From positions 4,457-68,456 of the forward strand of contig UZAN01039995.1 of the NCBI GenBank assembly GCA_900618425.1: 64,000 nucleotides of DNA, written 5' to 3'. The position numbers and the translations under genes are program-made. Under the pieces are notes generated by a model that worked only from the letters and a program-made list of their open reading frames with translations, was not told where the DNA came from and did no database searches. Within the stretch, counting starts at the first letter, position 1. Each line of letters starts with the position of its first letter. Shown here piece after piece: positions 12,191-24,386 of this stretch. The stretch comes from Echinostoma caproni. Its lineage: Eukaryota > Platyhelminthes > Trematoda > Plagiorchiida > Echinostomatidae.

Positions 12191-12724
12191 ATAATAATCC
12201 GTTAGTGAAGGTTTTACCCAATGTTGCTTTACGCCATTGTATACCTGAAGCTAAAACTCTTCATAATGCTGACCTGCAAATGGAATGCAGATAGGTAAAA
12301 GGGTATTTTCTTTCATATCTCGAAGTCACCTAATCATTTTCCATTTTTCCGATTCAACAAATCCGTGTGTATTACAATTAATTGCGATAAATAAGGCTTC
12401 ATAATTATGAGCACAAAAACGTTTGTGCAAATAAAATCAACGTGAAGCAAATAGACAGTGGACTGTTAATACGCAGTTATTGCTATGCATAAATAACTCT
12501 ACAAAAGAAGGGTATATAGGGCTCTTAAAATAGAAGTTAAAGACTGCTATTCCTTATAAGCAGGAACATCATGCCAACAACACAAAATTGACATGAAGTC
12601 CCAACAACATTCGTGGAAAACGGAAGTTGTGAAATTCACCCGTAAAAAGGATTGTGGTATGCGTTCACAAAACAATGCATTTATGTATGCGTTTCTTTTT
12701 GTGTATGTATATCGTATGTGCATT

Positions 12725-12788
12725 TGTATGTATGTATGTATGTATGTATGTATGTATGTATGTACGTATGTGTGTATGTATGTATGTT
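12725..12788 (+). repeat. (TATG)n tetranucleotide microsatellite
   Basis: About 16 units of TATG/TGTA with two interruptions (TACG and TGTG). Related TATG-like words precede it at 12680-12715. It lies in protocadherin intron 1. Confidence 0.95.
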
Positions 12789-14689
12789 TATTGCTCTTGC
12801 GGACAAACTATTAAGTGCGTCTCATTGAGGTAAAAAATTTACATTGCTGAGGTGGGTGTTATTCAATGGTTGCAAGTTGAAGCTTGGAGCACACCAGAAA
12901 TATGTGTGATAATGTGTCAAAATAATTCATCCCAATGATGATTATTTTCTACATGCGTAGGACCAATTCGAGGATTGTAGGGGCACTTTTCGAAACACAA
13001 AAGGGCTCTCTGTCTTACTGTAAGTTTTATTTGGTTCTAAGGGACCATCTGAACATTAGCTCTGCTCTACAATTTTTTTCGAAGAAAGCAAGGATGTCAC
13101 TCTGTCACCAGATGACATTGTTTTGAATTTCCATGAGACAAACTGTGTGAATGGGATGTTAATAATTTGAATGATGGTGGGTAAACGTTCGAGTAGCGAA
13201 AACGCATGAAGCACAAGCTTCATTCCTCCTCCTAGCTCTTGAGGGAAATAAGTTCTGCTACGGGTGATGTTCGGCGACCGGGACGTACCTATATCTGTTG
13301 CGTTCATTAAAAGTAGTGCATGAATTGCACGTGCCACGTTGAATGATTTATCTTTTTTCACCTGGAGTGTATCAGTTGAATCTCGCCTTAGTTTGGTGAG
13401 TTTTTCATTTCAAATATCAAGACGACATTCATGAAATAATAATGGGTCAACTCTATCTACCACATATTGATTTGTTTAATGTTCTGGTATTGCACTGTCT
13501 ATATATCTTGGGTGAACATCTCTAGGTTATCAATTTTTATTAGACCATTAAGACGCGCGTTTTTGTTACCAAATCTTTGTATCATTCCACTTAAACCTTC
13601 ACTTTGATCAACCTTAATTAAACGTAAAACAGCCCTGCCGTTCTCCACAAACAACATACCTCCAAACGCAGAAATGCATATTCATCTGGTCCTTGACATT
13701 AGTATCTGTCTAACGTGTGTTGCTTCAGAGCGAGGTTAGGAAGCATATTATCACTGTTCTGTCCTCGCTACACTTTTTAGTAATTTACTTCAAAATATTT
13801 ATTTTGAAATACCACAGGAAATTTCATTATCTTCGGACAATTCCTATCTTACCCAAATTCAAATCCTGAAAATTGAGAGAAAGATGAAGACAAAATATCC
13901 TCGTGCCTCTGATATAAAAAACAATTGAATTGACAAATATTGATGATTAGATTAGATGACATCACCGCATGAAGCTGATACAAACTAACCTATTCAAATA
14001 CCGAAATGTATTTATGATTTAAAAATTAGAAGTTATATATTTATTGTGTTTTGTTCTTCGTTAACAAACTCCTATTTCTTATGTCAGAAAAATGTCAATC
14101 GGGATCAATCTAACAGAAATATCAGGTTTTCACGAGGACTTTCAAGAAAAATCACTTACATTAGTGTGATCCAACTATGACATAAGAATCACTCCCGTTT
14201 TTTCCTAGACGCATGGCTGATCCACCAAGATACCAAAATAAATTCAGTTATTTGAACTTGGGCGTGTTTGTGCAATATCTCACAATCAGTTTAGTCTCCC
14301 TTTTCACGTGCCGAAAAATATTTTCGTTTGACCAAATTGTGTAATGCAAAATTACGTTGATAGATTCTACTCCGAAAACGTGCGATTTATTTTTCCCCAC
14401 TTTCTTGCATGAGTTGTTTCTTGTACAACGCAATAAATTGTTCCGGGGTGAACAAGCTCTTGTCCGATCATTAACGGCAACCATTTTCTTGCGAAATTCA
14501 AGACATTCTGAACACGCCCGATAATTGATTGTTTACCCACTGCTTCTATAAGTAAAGTCGGAGGTGTATTCACATAAACAACTTTCAAAATTCAAATTCA
14601 ATAAAGTAGTGAGTAATCCTTATCCTACTAATTCATGACACTATTTCAAGTTTGATCCATATATGAACTCCCTGGTGTGCTCACCCTAT

Positions 14690-15200
14690 TCGCCTCCAAA
14701 AGTCTCAGTATGGTAGGGGGTGNACCTCACGAAATGCTTCCACACAACCAAGCGTCTCAAATAGCCTCTGCTGAGGAACCCCTACTCACTGTCTTCTCGT
14801 GAAGGTATGTTCCTGCCAAAGTGAGAGAACGGAAAGCATACATCCGGGGCTATAACCGTGTTCGTGGACCACTGATAGTTCACCCAGGGGAGTTGGCCAA
14901 ATCTCTGATTCCAAATGAATCAAGAGGAGACGTACGAACCACACACACTACTCCTTGGTTGTGGCAGTGGTCACGGACCCCACTGGGCATCGAGGTGTAT
15001 TGAGGCACTTTGGACCTTTCACCCCGTCCAAAGGGCGTATGATCCGATGAAATGGACACCGGCCCCCAATGGATTGCGGTTTTCGCACAACCCTCCGCTG
15101 CCTAGGGGTCAGGCTGTGACTAGCCAAAGGCTTCGGCTGTTGATTCCTCAAGCAAATTCACCTGCCCTGGCCTGGGTAACCTTGCAAAGTTCCGCCCACA
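14690..15200 (+). repeat. Unclassified interspersed repeat, copy A
   Basis: This GC-richer block matches the reverse complement of 42915-43345 over several segments. The longest shared words include GGGCGTATGATCCGATGAA, CTCCAATGGATTG-type sequence, GAGTTGGCC and AATTCACCTG. Copy A carries about 95 bp (around 14800-14895) that copy B lacks. It lacks about 36 bp at the single N (14723) that copy B has. ORFs in it (14821-15205) have no recognised domain and are not conserved in frame between copies. It may be a non-autonomous element or the untranslated part of a retroelement. No terminal repeats are evident. Confidence 0.7.
14723..14723. other. Single N, probable collapsed gap
   Basis: The sibling repeat copy B has about 36 extra bases between the GGAGGTG-like and ACCTCGTGAAATG words that flank this N. 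One N therefore probably stands for a short unresolved stretch, though a real deletion in copy A is possible. Confidence 0.55.
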
Positions 15201-15288
15201 GGTAAATCATCGAACGTTTTTCATTTCCATAGAGATTATTGCACCATGATTTGTTTGGCACACAATCTGGATTCAGGCCTTTATGAAA

Positions 15289-15410
15289 TATATATATATA
15301 TATCACGGTGTTCAAGTGATTCCTTCACCACATTTCCCATGCTTGCGCTATGAGTTTTCTTATTCACTTATAATTATAATATAATAATAATAAAATAATT
15401 ATAATTCACA
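15289..15410. repeat. (TA)n run and AT-rich low-complexity stretch
   Basis: A short (TA)n array at 15289-15304 is followed by an A/T-only-like stretch of ATAATAATAAAATAAT type near 15370-15405. Confidence 0.8.
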
Positions 15411-18400
15411 CAGACCCAACAAAGTGTTCATTTAACTGCCTTGTCTCTTCTGTTCGTTAAATATCTGTTGACCGGTTTGATCTAGCCTGGCAGATGTTTT
15501 GTCACTATCGGTTTTGTTGGACATCATTGTGACCGATTTACCATATGTGCGAATTATCATAGGACGCCTGTGGGGTTCACATTTGCTCAATCATCTGTGT
15601 TCTTAGCTAATTAGTTTTGTTCACTCATCGTTTACTCTGCTTAGATTTCGGGTCAAATGGACGGAACATGATAAGTCATTGATGGCGAGTATGCCGTGCA
15701 AACTGAATGTATTGATCACCGGATGTAACACAAGGATTTCGTTGCTGCATTTGCTGCTTGAAGGACACATTGCGCATGAACCAGAATGCCAACCACTCAA
15801 GCTTGGGATGAAAAATTAATTCAAATCATTGGATGACTCAAGCAATGCTAATAATAAATAAAATATGTGGAACACGTCCGCCGTTCATAGATGGACATTT
15901 CATAACTCATATGAGTAATTTGTCCAGTAGCGAAAACATATTTCTCTATATGAAACAATGCATTCCACGTACGCCACAAACTAACGTGACCGACTTCGAA
16001 AATCCGCAACTTTGATGTTATACTGTTTCTCTTTTTGATTAGTAATGCAGCAGGAGCCAAGCAGCCATCTGTTTCTCCAAGTATTACGAATACGTGATGC
16101 TTGGTGTATTTGCTTGACACTGCAATGACTACGTTTATTTCAGGGAAAGTGTAACTGTGTTAAGTCATTTCAACAATCCTGTCAAAATATTCCAATTCTT
16201 GGTATTCTAGTGTTGCACTATAATTGCGTGTTTTTTCATGCAATACAAATGGTTGCATCATTGACCACCTAGCAACATCTAATGGAAGGTTATTTTCATT
16301 GCCATCTACCCACAGCTGTTTTAGACTTTACGTTGATGCTAGATTCACTTAAAAACATCACTCTAGAATTGAGAAGGCATTTTTATGTCTTGCAATTCTC
16401 CAGGGATGACATAAATCACATTCAATTGAATAATAATCAGGATTAATCAACTTGAATGGATAATAGTTACTATTGCGTAATTCATCATTTCCTCTACCGC
16501 ATGAAAACGTTTCCACTGCATAGGGTACTAAAACGTTCATGGACAAGTGAGGCTCACCTATCTGGGGACTCTGAATTTATTGGAAACACAAAAGAAAGAG
16601 TTAAAATGGTAGAGGTTGGTAACTCACAATCTGAATTACTTCTCCCTTTTCCATTTACTTCGTCGGTATGTGTGATAAACATATAATAAAAAACATATAT
16701 ATTGATCTTCAACACCCTCTAGTTGAGTACCTGACGCATGAAATCAATCTTAACGCGTACTCACTACGATCAGCTAAATAGTCAAATATTTCATGCAGCC
16801 ACTTCAGCCGTCAGGGACCGGAGTGATATGAACGATATCACTACTGATGCTTGAGATGTTACCCACACTGGAACGTAGTATGTTTGGATTGCTCAAACGA
16901 ACGTGATTGGCGGCTCATTACAGCTTTCAAGAATGAACAAAACCTCATGGAGTGGATTGTTGGGTTCAAAATTGTAACTAATGAAAATGAAACATACTTC
17001 ATCAATTAACCTGCGTAATTGTCGAAATTATGAAGACCTATTACAGATGCGACGTTTCATTTCATGTGGTTCCATTTATCGATACTCTCAGTGTTTTCCG
17101 TAAACAAACAAGTGTCGTCAGGCCAGCCTTGATCATATTAAACTTTAACGCTAGCATTGTAAGAACAAAAGCACGTTTTCAAATTGGGAACGTTTCTTTA
17201 AACGATTGCATTTACTGAAGAAATATGTTCCTTTTGTTTCTCCGTGAAATATGGCTCGGTATCTCTGAACAGTGATCAGTCGTATTTATTCATTAATATC
17301 GTTCCTGAGACCTGATCAATAAGCTTCTTGCTTATTGGAACGAAAATACATAGTTCATTGGTGATTTGTGTTTAGAGCACATTTTGAAATTTCTAAACAA
17401 TTTTCTTTATTTATCTTAGCAAATAAAAATAAATTCAAATAGTAATTATAACCAGACAGATTAATTATAAATGGTTTATTTCAATTATGTGCATGTTTCT
17501 TTCGTCTTTTAAGTTATTTTCAACCGAACGTTATAGGAACAATATAATATGCTTTGATCACATTGATTGAGAAGCCGATATTGACTGTTAACAAGAAATA
17601 AAAATAATGGCTTTTCGTGGTTCCAATAGGTTTGAGTTCAGCAATCTACTCAATTGGCGCATGAAAATGTTCGCTCAAATTAATGAATGATGGTTGAAAC
17701 ATATATAAGGAATACAAGCAATTAGTTTGTTTGCAGTTACTCATAAAAGAACGGGCGTCACTAAGTTTTCTTTATAGTTATGATATCAATTCACTAGAAG
17801 AATAAATTTCAACTAGCAGGCAGTAAAACATCTAAACTTATATTTTGTCTCATTTGTCTCATTCACTCTGAACAATGTGTATCACTGCTACATAACCCAC
17901 GCAGCTTATGATTTATCAAATCCTGCCTCGAAGCACTCTCGTTGTTTTTCCATCCTAACTTCCCTCTTTCTATATATCTGCATCCGAATTTCGCTCGATA
18001 CAAAGCGAACAAAATCTGTTATCATATTTTCCACTCTGACATTCGTCCTTCTGTTCCCGTTACTCTGTTAAACCACCGAATGGGGACAAAAATTGATATA
18101 CGTCATTTGAAGAGTTGTCACAAATTGCTCGTCTAAAACAGCAGTGCCTTATGAGATAAACAAATCCCCCGAATCGATCAAACTAATACATTATTGGATC
18201 ACTAAAAATAGGGTGAGTGCGAAAGAAGTTCATACTTTACAGAGTCTAATTTGGATGTTATCAGTCAACCGTGAGGCGACAAAGGCAAAGACGGCATGAG
18301 ATTGGGTAATTTGTCACAGTCAAGTTGCAGGTGGTCAGCTTTTCGCCAATATTTTCTCACATCTTGTCATCCGCGGAATGAATATCCGGAAAAGAGAAAA

Positions 18401-20052
18401 TGAAAACTGTGTTGTTGTCATTTAAACTGAGTGCACTTATCAGTGCCTCAGTTTTCACTACGGCTAAAGAAACTTTGAAACACCGCAGCATTTTAACTGG
18501 TCTGGTATTGGCAGACATGGAATAGTTGGAAAAAGCTTTTGCCTTCAGAATATCTAATTGATTATTTTCCATAATCAACTCCGATAATTTGTCCATAACT
18601 GGCTCTTTCTCTTCGAAGAATGTACTGAGATAGGAACAAACGTTTGGGATGTAGGTGTTACCCAGGATGTTTCAGTCGTTTTATCAATTGCATGCATTGG
18701 ATTACTGGTTTTACAGCTTTCACAACGGCAAACAGAACGATCATTTTATTAGTTTCCATCTAAAAGAAACATTCTGAACTGGCTCTAAAACCAGTGTTGT
18801 CCAAAAATACCATCAATGAACATTGCAATAAGATCACAACAGCTAACGTGCTTATTTGCGGTGATTCATCAACATCCATCAAAATTTGGATCAAAATGTT
18901 AGTTGGGGAAAGAGATCATTACAATATCAGAACTTGTAAATGTAGTATGAATTGGGAGTGACGTGCGTGGACTCGGGTCCTGAGATGTTATATAGCTACC
19001 AAGAGATTATGCCGGAATATGAGTTGATAACATCTGGTTATCTGATCTAAATAAATTGAGGACAAACAACCATATTTGAATGCGTAGAAGAAGACCGCGA
19101 CTCATGCTTCACAATATTTAGAAGAGCTCAGCTAGTCGGTTCTGTTTGAAGGTGCAACGATTCCCGCCAAAGTGGATGATTGCAATGTTACCTTCGGTTC
19201 TCAATTCAGGTCTCATTATTTTGCAAACATTTATCTCACCTATCACTTCAAATAACCGCTAGGCAGTCACTATACGGTAGTCATACCCAGTCAAGCTGTA
19301 TGTAAAACTGTCTTAACAGATTTGGGCAAACTTGCCGTTTGCACTTGAATCCGCAAGATTTGGAGGTAGATTTAGGATAAATGTTATTAATTAATAGTAA
19401 TGGAAACGCAATGACACGCCCTAGTTCCCTGATATATAGAGATATATACGTGTGTGAAGAAACGCTTAAATCAAGGACGATCACGGTGAACTTGCAGGTT
19501 TTACCTCTAGGTTTACAGTTAATCGGCCTTAGAAACGTTATGGTATCATGATCTGCTCTATAATAATCATTAATCAAATATAGAAAGTTTGGCCTAAGGA
19601 AAAAAATATTTAGGTGTTTATATATTTTCAGACTCACGTTGTGCAAGCATCAAACAATACTGTTCAGGTATCTTGGTACCGCGTCATCTTGAAGTAATAC
19701 AATGACATCTTCATTCGATGCATAAATAATTGAATTAAAAAAGTATGGCGTACATTATCTATTAAAGAAGGCCAAAATTGTCTTGGTTAACACCGAGAAA
19801 GTCATCAAAGCAGAGACTTCCAACATCTAAAGTTACGTAATTATTAACTTTGTAAAGTGCACATTAATCTAGAGTCACGGAATTGAGTGCAATTCTATTG
19901 TGGTGCTTAAGATTGTCATCAATAATATTTTCACTTTGGGTTTATTTGCTTCTCTAAACGAATAACGAGAACCGGTTAATTGTAAAAGTTGAACCATTTC
20001 AATGGGTGACGGAAAATATCGGCCAATAATGAAATACATTTTATCAACTCAC

Positions 20053-21708
20053 TGTATAGTGACTTTTAGTTTCCCGATCCAACTCTGCTTTGGTTCGCAG
20101 GGCAAACTGTCGGTAGCTGGCCACGATACCCCTTGGCTCTATTACTGGTTCATATAAAGCCTCATGACGGACGTTTGAATACCCGGAGCCTGTTGCTTCT
20201 TCCAAGGAGAACATTTCAGATTCGTGTGTAATACGACATCTAATTTGTGCAACCGGAGAGTCAGCGTCGGTCACGTGAACTAAAACGACCAATGATAATG
20301 GAGGTGTGTCTATTTCCGGAAGGGATATTCGATTATCTGCCAAGCGACGTCCGCGGCTAAAGAATGCTATCTGAGGTGCATTGTCATTCACATTGATAAT
20401 GTGTATTTGCACATTGGCACGTGATGACAAGCTGGGCTGCCCCATATCCGAGGCGACCAAGGAGAATCGCAATGTTGCAGGGTACCGTTCAGCATCAATA
20501 TGACTGATCAGTTGCAGAAATCCTTTATAATACGAACCTTTGGATGAAAACATATCTGCAGGAGCGGAATGTGTACTTGATTTTGTGATCGGATGCAATC
20601 CGACCCGGAACAGACGTTGAGCATGACCCGCAGGATCGTGAATGTTGACTGCAATTCGGCCATTATCACCGGTGTCATTATCTGTTACCTCAAACTCAAG
20701 GACTGAAGAAGTCACAATATTTTCCACTACTTTTACTTCGTAAAATGTGTTATCAAATACTGGTCTATTATCATTAATGTCCGCGATTTTGATGACAACA
20801 TTCACTGTGCCAGTTTGCACACGATTTTCCGTATGTTTCTCCGATATCATTTGATCTCCACCGTCAACAGCAATCAGAGTGAATGCATACGTATCACACG
20901 CTTCTCTATCCAAAGGCCCGGTTGGTTTTATAAAGGGTCTACCCACTGATGGCATTCGGGTTTGAATCATAGAACTAGAGAGGGTGATGGGTAGGTTTTC
21001 CGTCTCCAAATAAATGGTATCACTGAGTCCGTTCTCCTCAGCGATTCCCAGCTGGAAATGCGAAGCGTTCCCGTGCACCCAATTTTCCGTTCTATAATCA
21101 ATCACAGAATACCGCGGACTATCCAGATCCACAGCCTGCGGTAACCAGATCTTCTCATCCAATCCAACATCTTCACGAACCATTGTGTATGGTGAGTGAA
21201 TTGGGGGGAATTGAGGTGCATTATCATTGATATCTTGAACAGCTACTTCAATATAGAATGCTTTCGGCAAAGCAGTTGGACTGGGCAGTATATTCACATG
21301 TAAAAGTTGGCAACATGCCTCAGGTAAACAACTATCACTGGGTCGACCATAAGATAAATGATCACGAATACCGGTCTGAGCATCACTACTCCTCATATCC
21401 GCCTTCTGACGTTGGCAGATAGCCTCACGATCAAGTGGCCGGCCCAATTTAATCACGAAGTCTTCCAAAACAAATGGCCAAAATGCCTCTTGTTGACTTG
21501 CATAAGCTGTGGCATTCGGAGGTAGCTGACCCTCACCATGACGAACTAGGGCGGAACGCAAATCCAGTATTACCGTATTCAGGGGACTATTCTCAATCAC
21601 TGTGATACGTTCCAGTAGTTGACCTGTACTCCAAGTGCAACATAATAAAAAACTGAAAGACAATATAACGGATCCCAAACTGTGTTTTTTTCCCGGAGAG
21701 CTGCACAT
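20053..21708 (-). CDS. Protocadherin exon 1: signal peptide, EC1 to most of EC4
   Basis: Exon of 1656 bp, 552 codons, ending phase 0 at ACA/GTGAGT. The start ATG (21706-21708) is preceded in frame by a TGA three codons upstream (21715-21717), which fixes it as the first possible Met of this exon. Residues 1-29 form a signal peptide with a hydrophobic core (SVILSFSFLLCCTW). EC1 begins LLERITVIENSPLNT and has the protocadherin-type PLDRE followed by a Cys-bearing loop (Cys 98, 127, 132, 133). Ca2+ linkers are DINDNAPQF (159-167), DINDNRPVF (310-318) and NVNDNAPQI (439-447). Further LDRE motifs lie at 266-269 and 543-546, with ENGxx, DND and VDGGD signatures between. N-glycosylation sequons include NAT at 65 and NAS at 214. 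The product is a type I adhesion receptor facing the cell exterior. Large uninterrupted EC-coding exons are typical of protocadherins. Confidence 0.95.
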
Positions 21709-21753
21709 TATTCTTCAGATTCCTCAGTGAAATCTTGAATCGAAGATACGTCG

Positions 21754-21761
21754 TTTATATA
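21754..21761 (-). promoter_or_regulatory. TATA-like sequence upstream of protocadherin exon 1
   Basis: The minus strand reads TATATAAA 46 to 53 nt upstream of the start codon. It could be a core promoter with a very short leader. Chance occurrence in AT-rich DNA, or upstream non-coding exons and trans-splicing, are equally possible. Confidence 0.2.
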
Positions 21762-22477
21762 TTACCGCGAAATTTGAATACATCCTGGTTCCGTTTCTGC
21801 AAAGGGTTTCAAAAGAAAACAGTTGTAATAAGGTAATTTATGCTTTTATTCATAGCCAAATACTCGTTCCGTAATATATCAGAATGATAATGGAGTCAGT
21901 GTGTTACATCAGCTTAACCGGTTTAAAAACAATCACCAGTCCCACAATGTGTTAAAATCAGTCAACATGGAAAAATCCGTTGAAAATTGAAGAATGTATT
22001 TAATGACCTCAAGATCTATAATCCGTGTCTCAGAATTATCGGTAATTGGTATGCATTTGCAATACCGTTTCATGTTAAATGAACGACTAGCTCGGAAGAA
22101 CAAGTATTGTCACGATTTTATGTAAGTGTTATTTACGGTTTTACCAAGCGTTTCATAATGATCAGTCTGTTTCTTTGCTTTTTTCCCAGTGGCACCATGA
22201 AATGAATTACCTACTTGGTACCTTTGGTTATTTGTGAGCTTTGAGTTAAAAACGTTGCTTGGTGAGAACATTGTTCAATGAAGTCTGAAACCATTGACCA
22301 CTTGAGACGCTGAGAAACGAATTGGATCTGTTAGACAAGGTGTCTCAGACCAGTGGCTACCCACAGGCGTTTTTAACTAGGCGTTGCACTAAACACAAAC
22401 CAGAACTGTGAGGGTCTTCCCGAAAATGCACAGCTTTTTGACGACTGCTATTTGAGCGTGATGACAAAACCGCGTAA
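21762..22477. other. Upstream region of the protocadherin; nothing recognised
   Basis: AT-rich DNA between exon 1 and a SINE copy. It may hold 5' UTR or promoter sequence of the minus-strand gene, but no motif is convincing. Confidence 0.4.
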
Positions 22478-22617
22478 AAATTCGTTTGACTTTCTTTTTT
22501 ATTTATTAAATATAAAAATATACAGTCAACCTTCAAGAAGGGGGCTGTGGCCATACACAGGCTGCCTAAGACGGTAAGAAAACGGGGGAGGCGGTGGTGG
22601 AGTGGTTCTAACTCAGG
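22478..22617 (-). mobile_element. SINE copy 2, 5' part lost in an assembly gap
   Basis: Read on the minus strand it shows the end of the tRNA-like head (TTAGAACCACTCCACCACCGCC), a GGCAGCCTGTGTATGGCC body matching copy 1 (GTATGGCAGCC...TTGGCCGC), and a CTTGAAGGTTGACTGTATATTTTTATATTTAATAAA-type A/T-rich tail ending in AAAAAAGAAAGTC. It is the same family as 29912-30105 and 24199-24386. Confidence 0.7.
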
Positions 22618-23310
22618 NNNNNNNNNNNNNNNNNNNNNNNNNNNNNNNNNNNNNNNNNNNNNNNNNNNNNNNNNNNNNNNNNNNNNNNNNNNNNNNNNNN
22701 NNNNNNNNNNNNNNNNNNNNNNNNNNNNNNNNNNNNNNNNNNNNNNNNNNNNNNNNNNNNNNNNNNNNNNNNNNNNNNNNNNNNNNNNNNNNNNNNNNNN
22801 NNNNNNNNNNNNNNNNNNNNNNNNNNNNNNNNNNNNNNNNNNNNNNNNNNNNNNNNNNNNNNNNNNNNNNNNNNNNNNNNNNNNNNNNNNNNNNNNNNNN
22901 NNNNNNNNNNNNNNNNNNNNNNNNNNNNNNNNNNNNNNNNNNNNNNNNNNNNNNNNNNNNNNNNNNNNNNNNNNNNNNNNNNNNNNNNNNNNNNNNNNNN
23001 NNNNNNNNNNNNNNNNNNNNNNNNNNNNNNNNNNNNNNNNNNNNNNNNNNNNNNNNNNNNNNNNNNNNNNNNNNNNNNNNNNNNNNNNNNNNNNNNNNNN
23101 NNNNNNNNNNNNNNNNNNNNNNNNNNNNNNNNNNNNNNNNNNNNNNNNNNNNNNNNNNNNNNNNNNNNNNNNNNNNNNNNNNNNNNNNNNNNNNNNNNNN
23201 NNNNNNNNNNNNNNNNNNNNNNNNNNNNNNNNNNNNNNNNNNNNNNNNNNNNNNNNNNNNNNNNNNNNNNNNNNNNNNNNNNNNNNNNNNNNNNNNNNNN
23301 NNNNNNNNNN
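22618..23310. other. Assembly gap (693 N)
   Basis: The gap begins inside the tRNA-like head of a SINE, which is a likely cause of the assembly break. The sequence on the other side (CACCTTCTTGG...) is not recognisably SINE. Confidence 0.95.
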
Positions 23311-24198
23311 CACCTTCTTGGTTGCTGCAATTTTCTGTCACTCATAGATGGAAGTTTGATATCTGCAGGCAAAATAACATTTTGTTACTGCAATTACACC
23401 TTGGAAACGTTATTACATTGTGAGCTCAATAATCATAATTTTACCAATTCGCTCATTATAACTTCTATCATCGAAACTGAATTATACAGCTGATAATGTT
23501 AACTAACATCGTGGTCTGACAAAGAAAAGTATTACTTGCATGTATACTACAAGCCTGGGGCAAACAGGATGTGGCGTTCCGGAAAAAAAAATTAAAATGT
23601 TTTGTGTCATATGTTTCACTTCATTTTGTATAGAGCAGGTGAAACGTAATGCACTATACAATTGATCCGCATATGCCACTGCTAGTGTGTTCTGTCAATG
23701 AAAGTTGCCCATAACCATGATCGAATTGGCACGTTTCATTTGTTTTGGAGGTCAGTGAAAGAGAAGTAGTTGGTGAGTAGAATGGGGTACGTGTTGTTTT
23801 GTAAATGAATATTGCGTTGACAGAGTTATATGTCTCATAAAATCACTTTGATATTGTCACCTTTGAAGGGTATCAAATATAAACATTCTCTTAGGTCACT
23901 TCATTCTACTGGTTTGTGCGCCACTGCCTGGCTAAAGTACCTTATAAAACTATTCTCTACGGGAATAACGCTTTTTCTTTACTGTACTTGCAGTTGGAAT
24001 GCTTCCTTCCAAGGACAAATATCTATTGGCTCGTTTACCTATCGTTCCGATAAAATAATCTTACGAACGGTTCCATCTTGCTTTCTTTGCCATTAGAACG
24101 TTTAGGAATGGGAACAATTGTTTTTCTCTTCTTACATTGAAAAAATCAATGTTTTGAAGTAAACTGGGGATGCACGGAGGAGAACAGGACGGGGTACG
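23311..24198. other. No gene recognised
   Basis: AT-rich sequence with only short ORFs (such as 88 codons at 23830) without recognisable domains. Confidence 0.5.
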
Positions 24199-24386
24199 TT
24201 TATTTTTTTCATTTTCACTTATTTTCATTGAAAATACCAATACAATTTTCAGGATGTAAAGAGTATTCAACTATACGGGTGCCGTAAAACACACTGGGGT
24301 AAGTTGGGCTGAGGTTGTGGGATTCAAACACGCGTCCTCTACGGTAATACCTTTATGACGTTACCACTGGGGCCACCACCGCCATA
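24199..24386 (-). mobile_element. SINE copy 3, full length
   Basis: On the minus strand the element starts GGCGGTGGTGGCCCCAGTGG (A-box-like), followed by TAACGTCA, then GTGTTTGAATCCCAC (B-box-like). Its body ends in CCTGAAAATTGTATTGGT and an AATGAAAAAAATAAA tail. Copy 1 has the same order with CCTGAAAATTGTATC and a matching tail. It is a tRNA-derived, Pol III-type SINE mobilised by a LINE in trans. The partner LINE is unknown. Confidence 0.8.

Larger units (their letters stand above)
4175..20052 (-). other. Protocadherin intron 1 (15.9 kb)
   Basis: This intron runs from the donor GTGAGT (20047-20052 on the plus strand, after codon 552) to the acceptor TTCAG before 4174. It contains a mariner element (6905-8166), a 21-bp minisatellite, a gapped LINE 3' end, microsatellites and an unclassified repeat, listed separately. 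The remaining parts (about 4175-6900, 8170-10400, 12190-14690 and 15410-20050) are AT-rich. They hold only short ORFs without recognisable domains, and I see no host exon. The scattered 60-120 codon ORFs look like chance. Confidence 0.8.

Noticed and set aside
13056..13361. 101-codon minus ORF suspected to be an RT fragment
   Set aside because: No RT block (such as LPxxNxxKC or YxDD) could be found in it or beside it.
22357..23423. Several ORFs of 240-320 codons
   Set aside because: All are produced by the 693-N gap. The flanking residues are SINE or random sequence.
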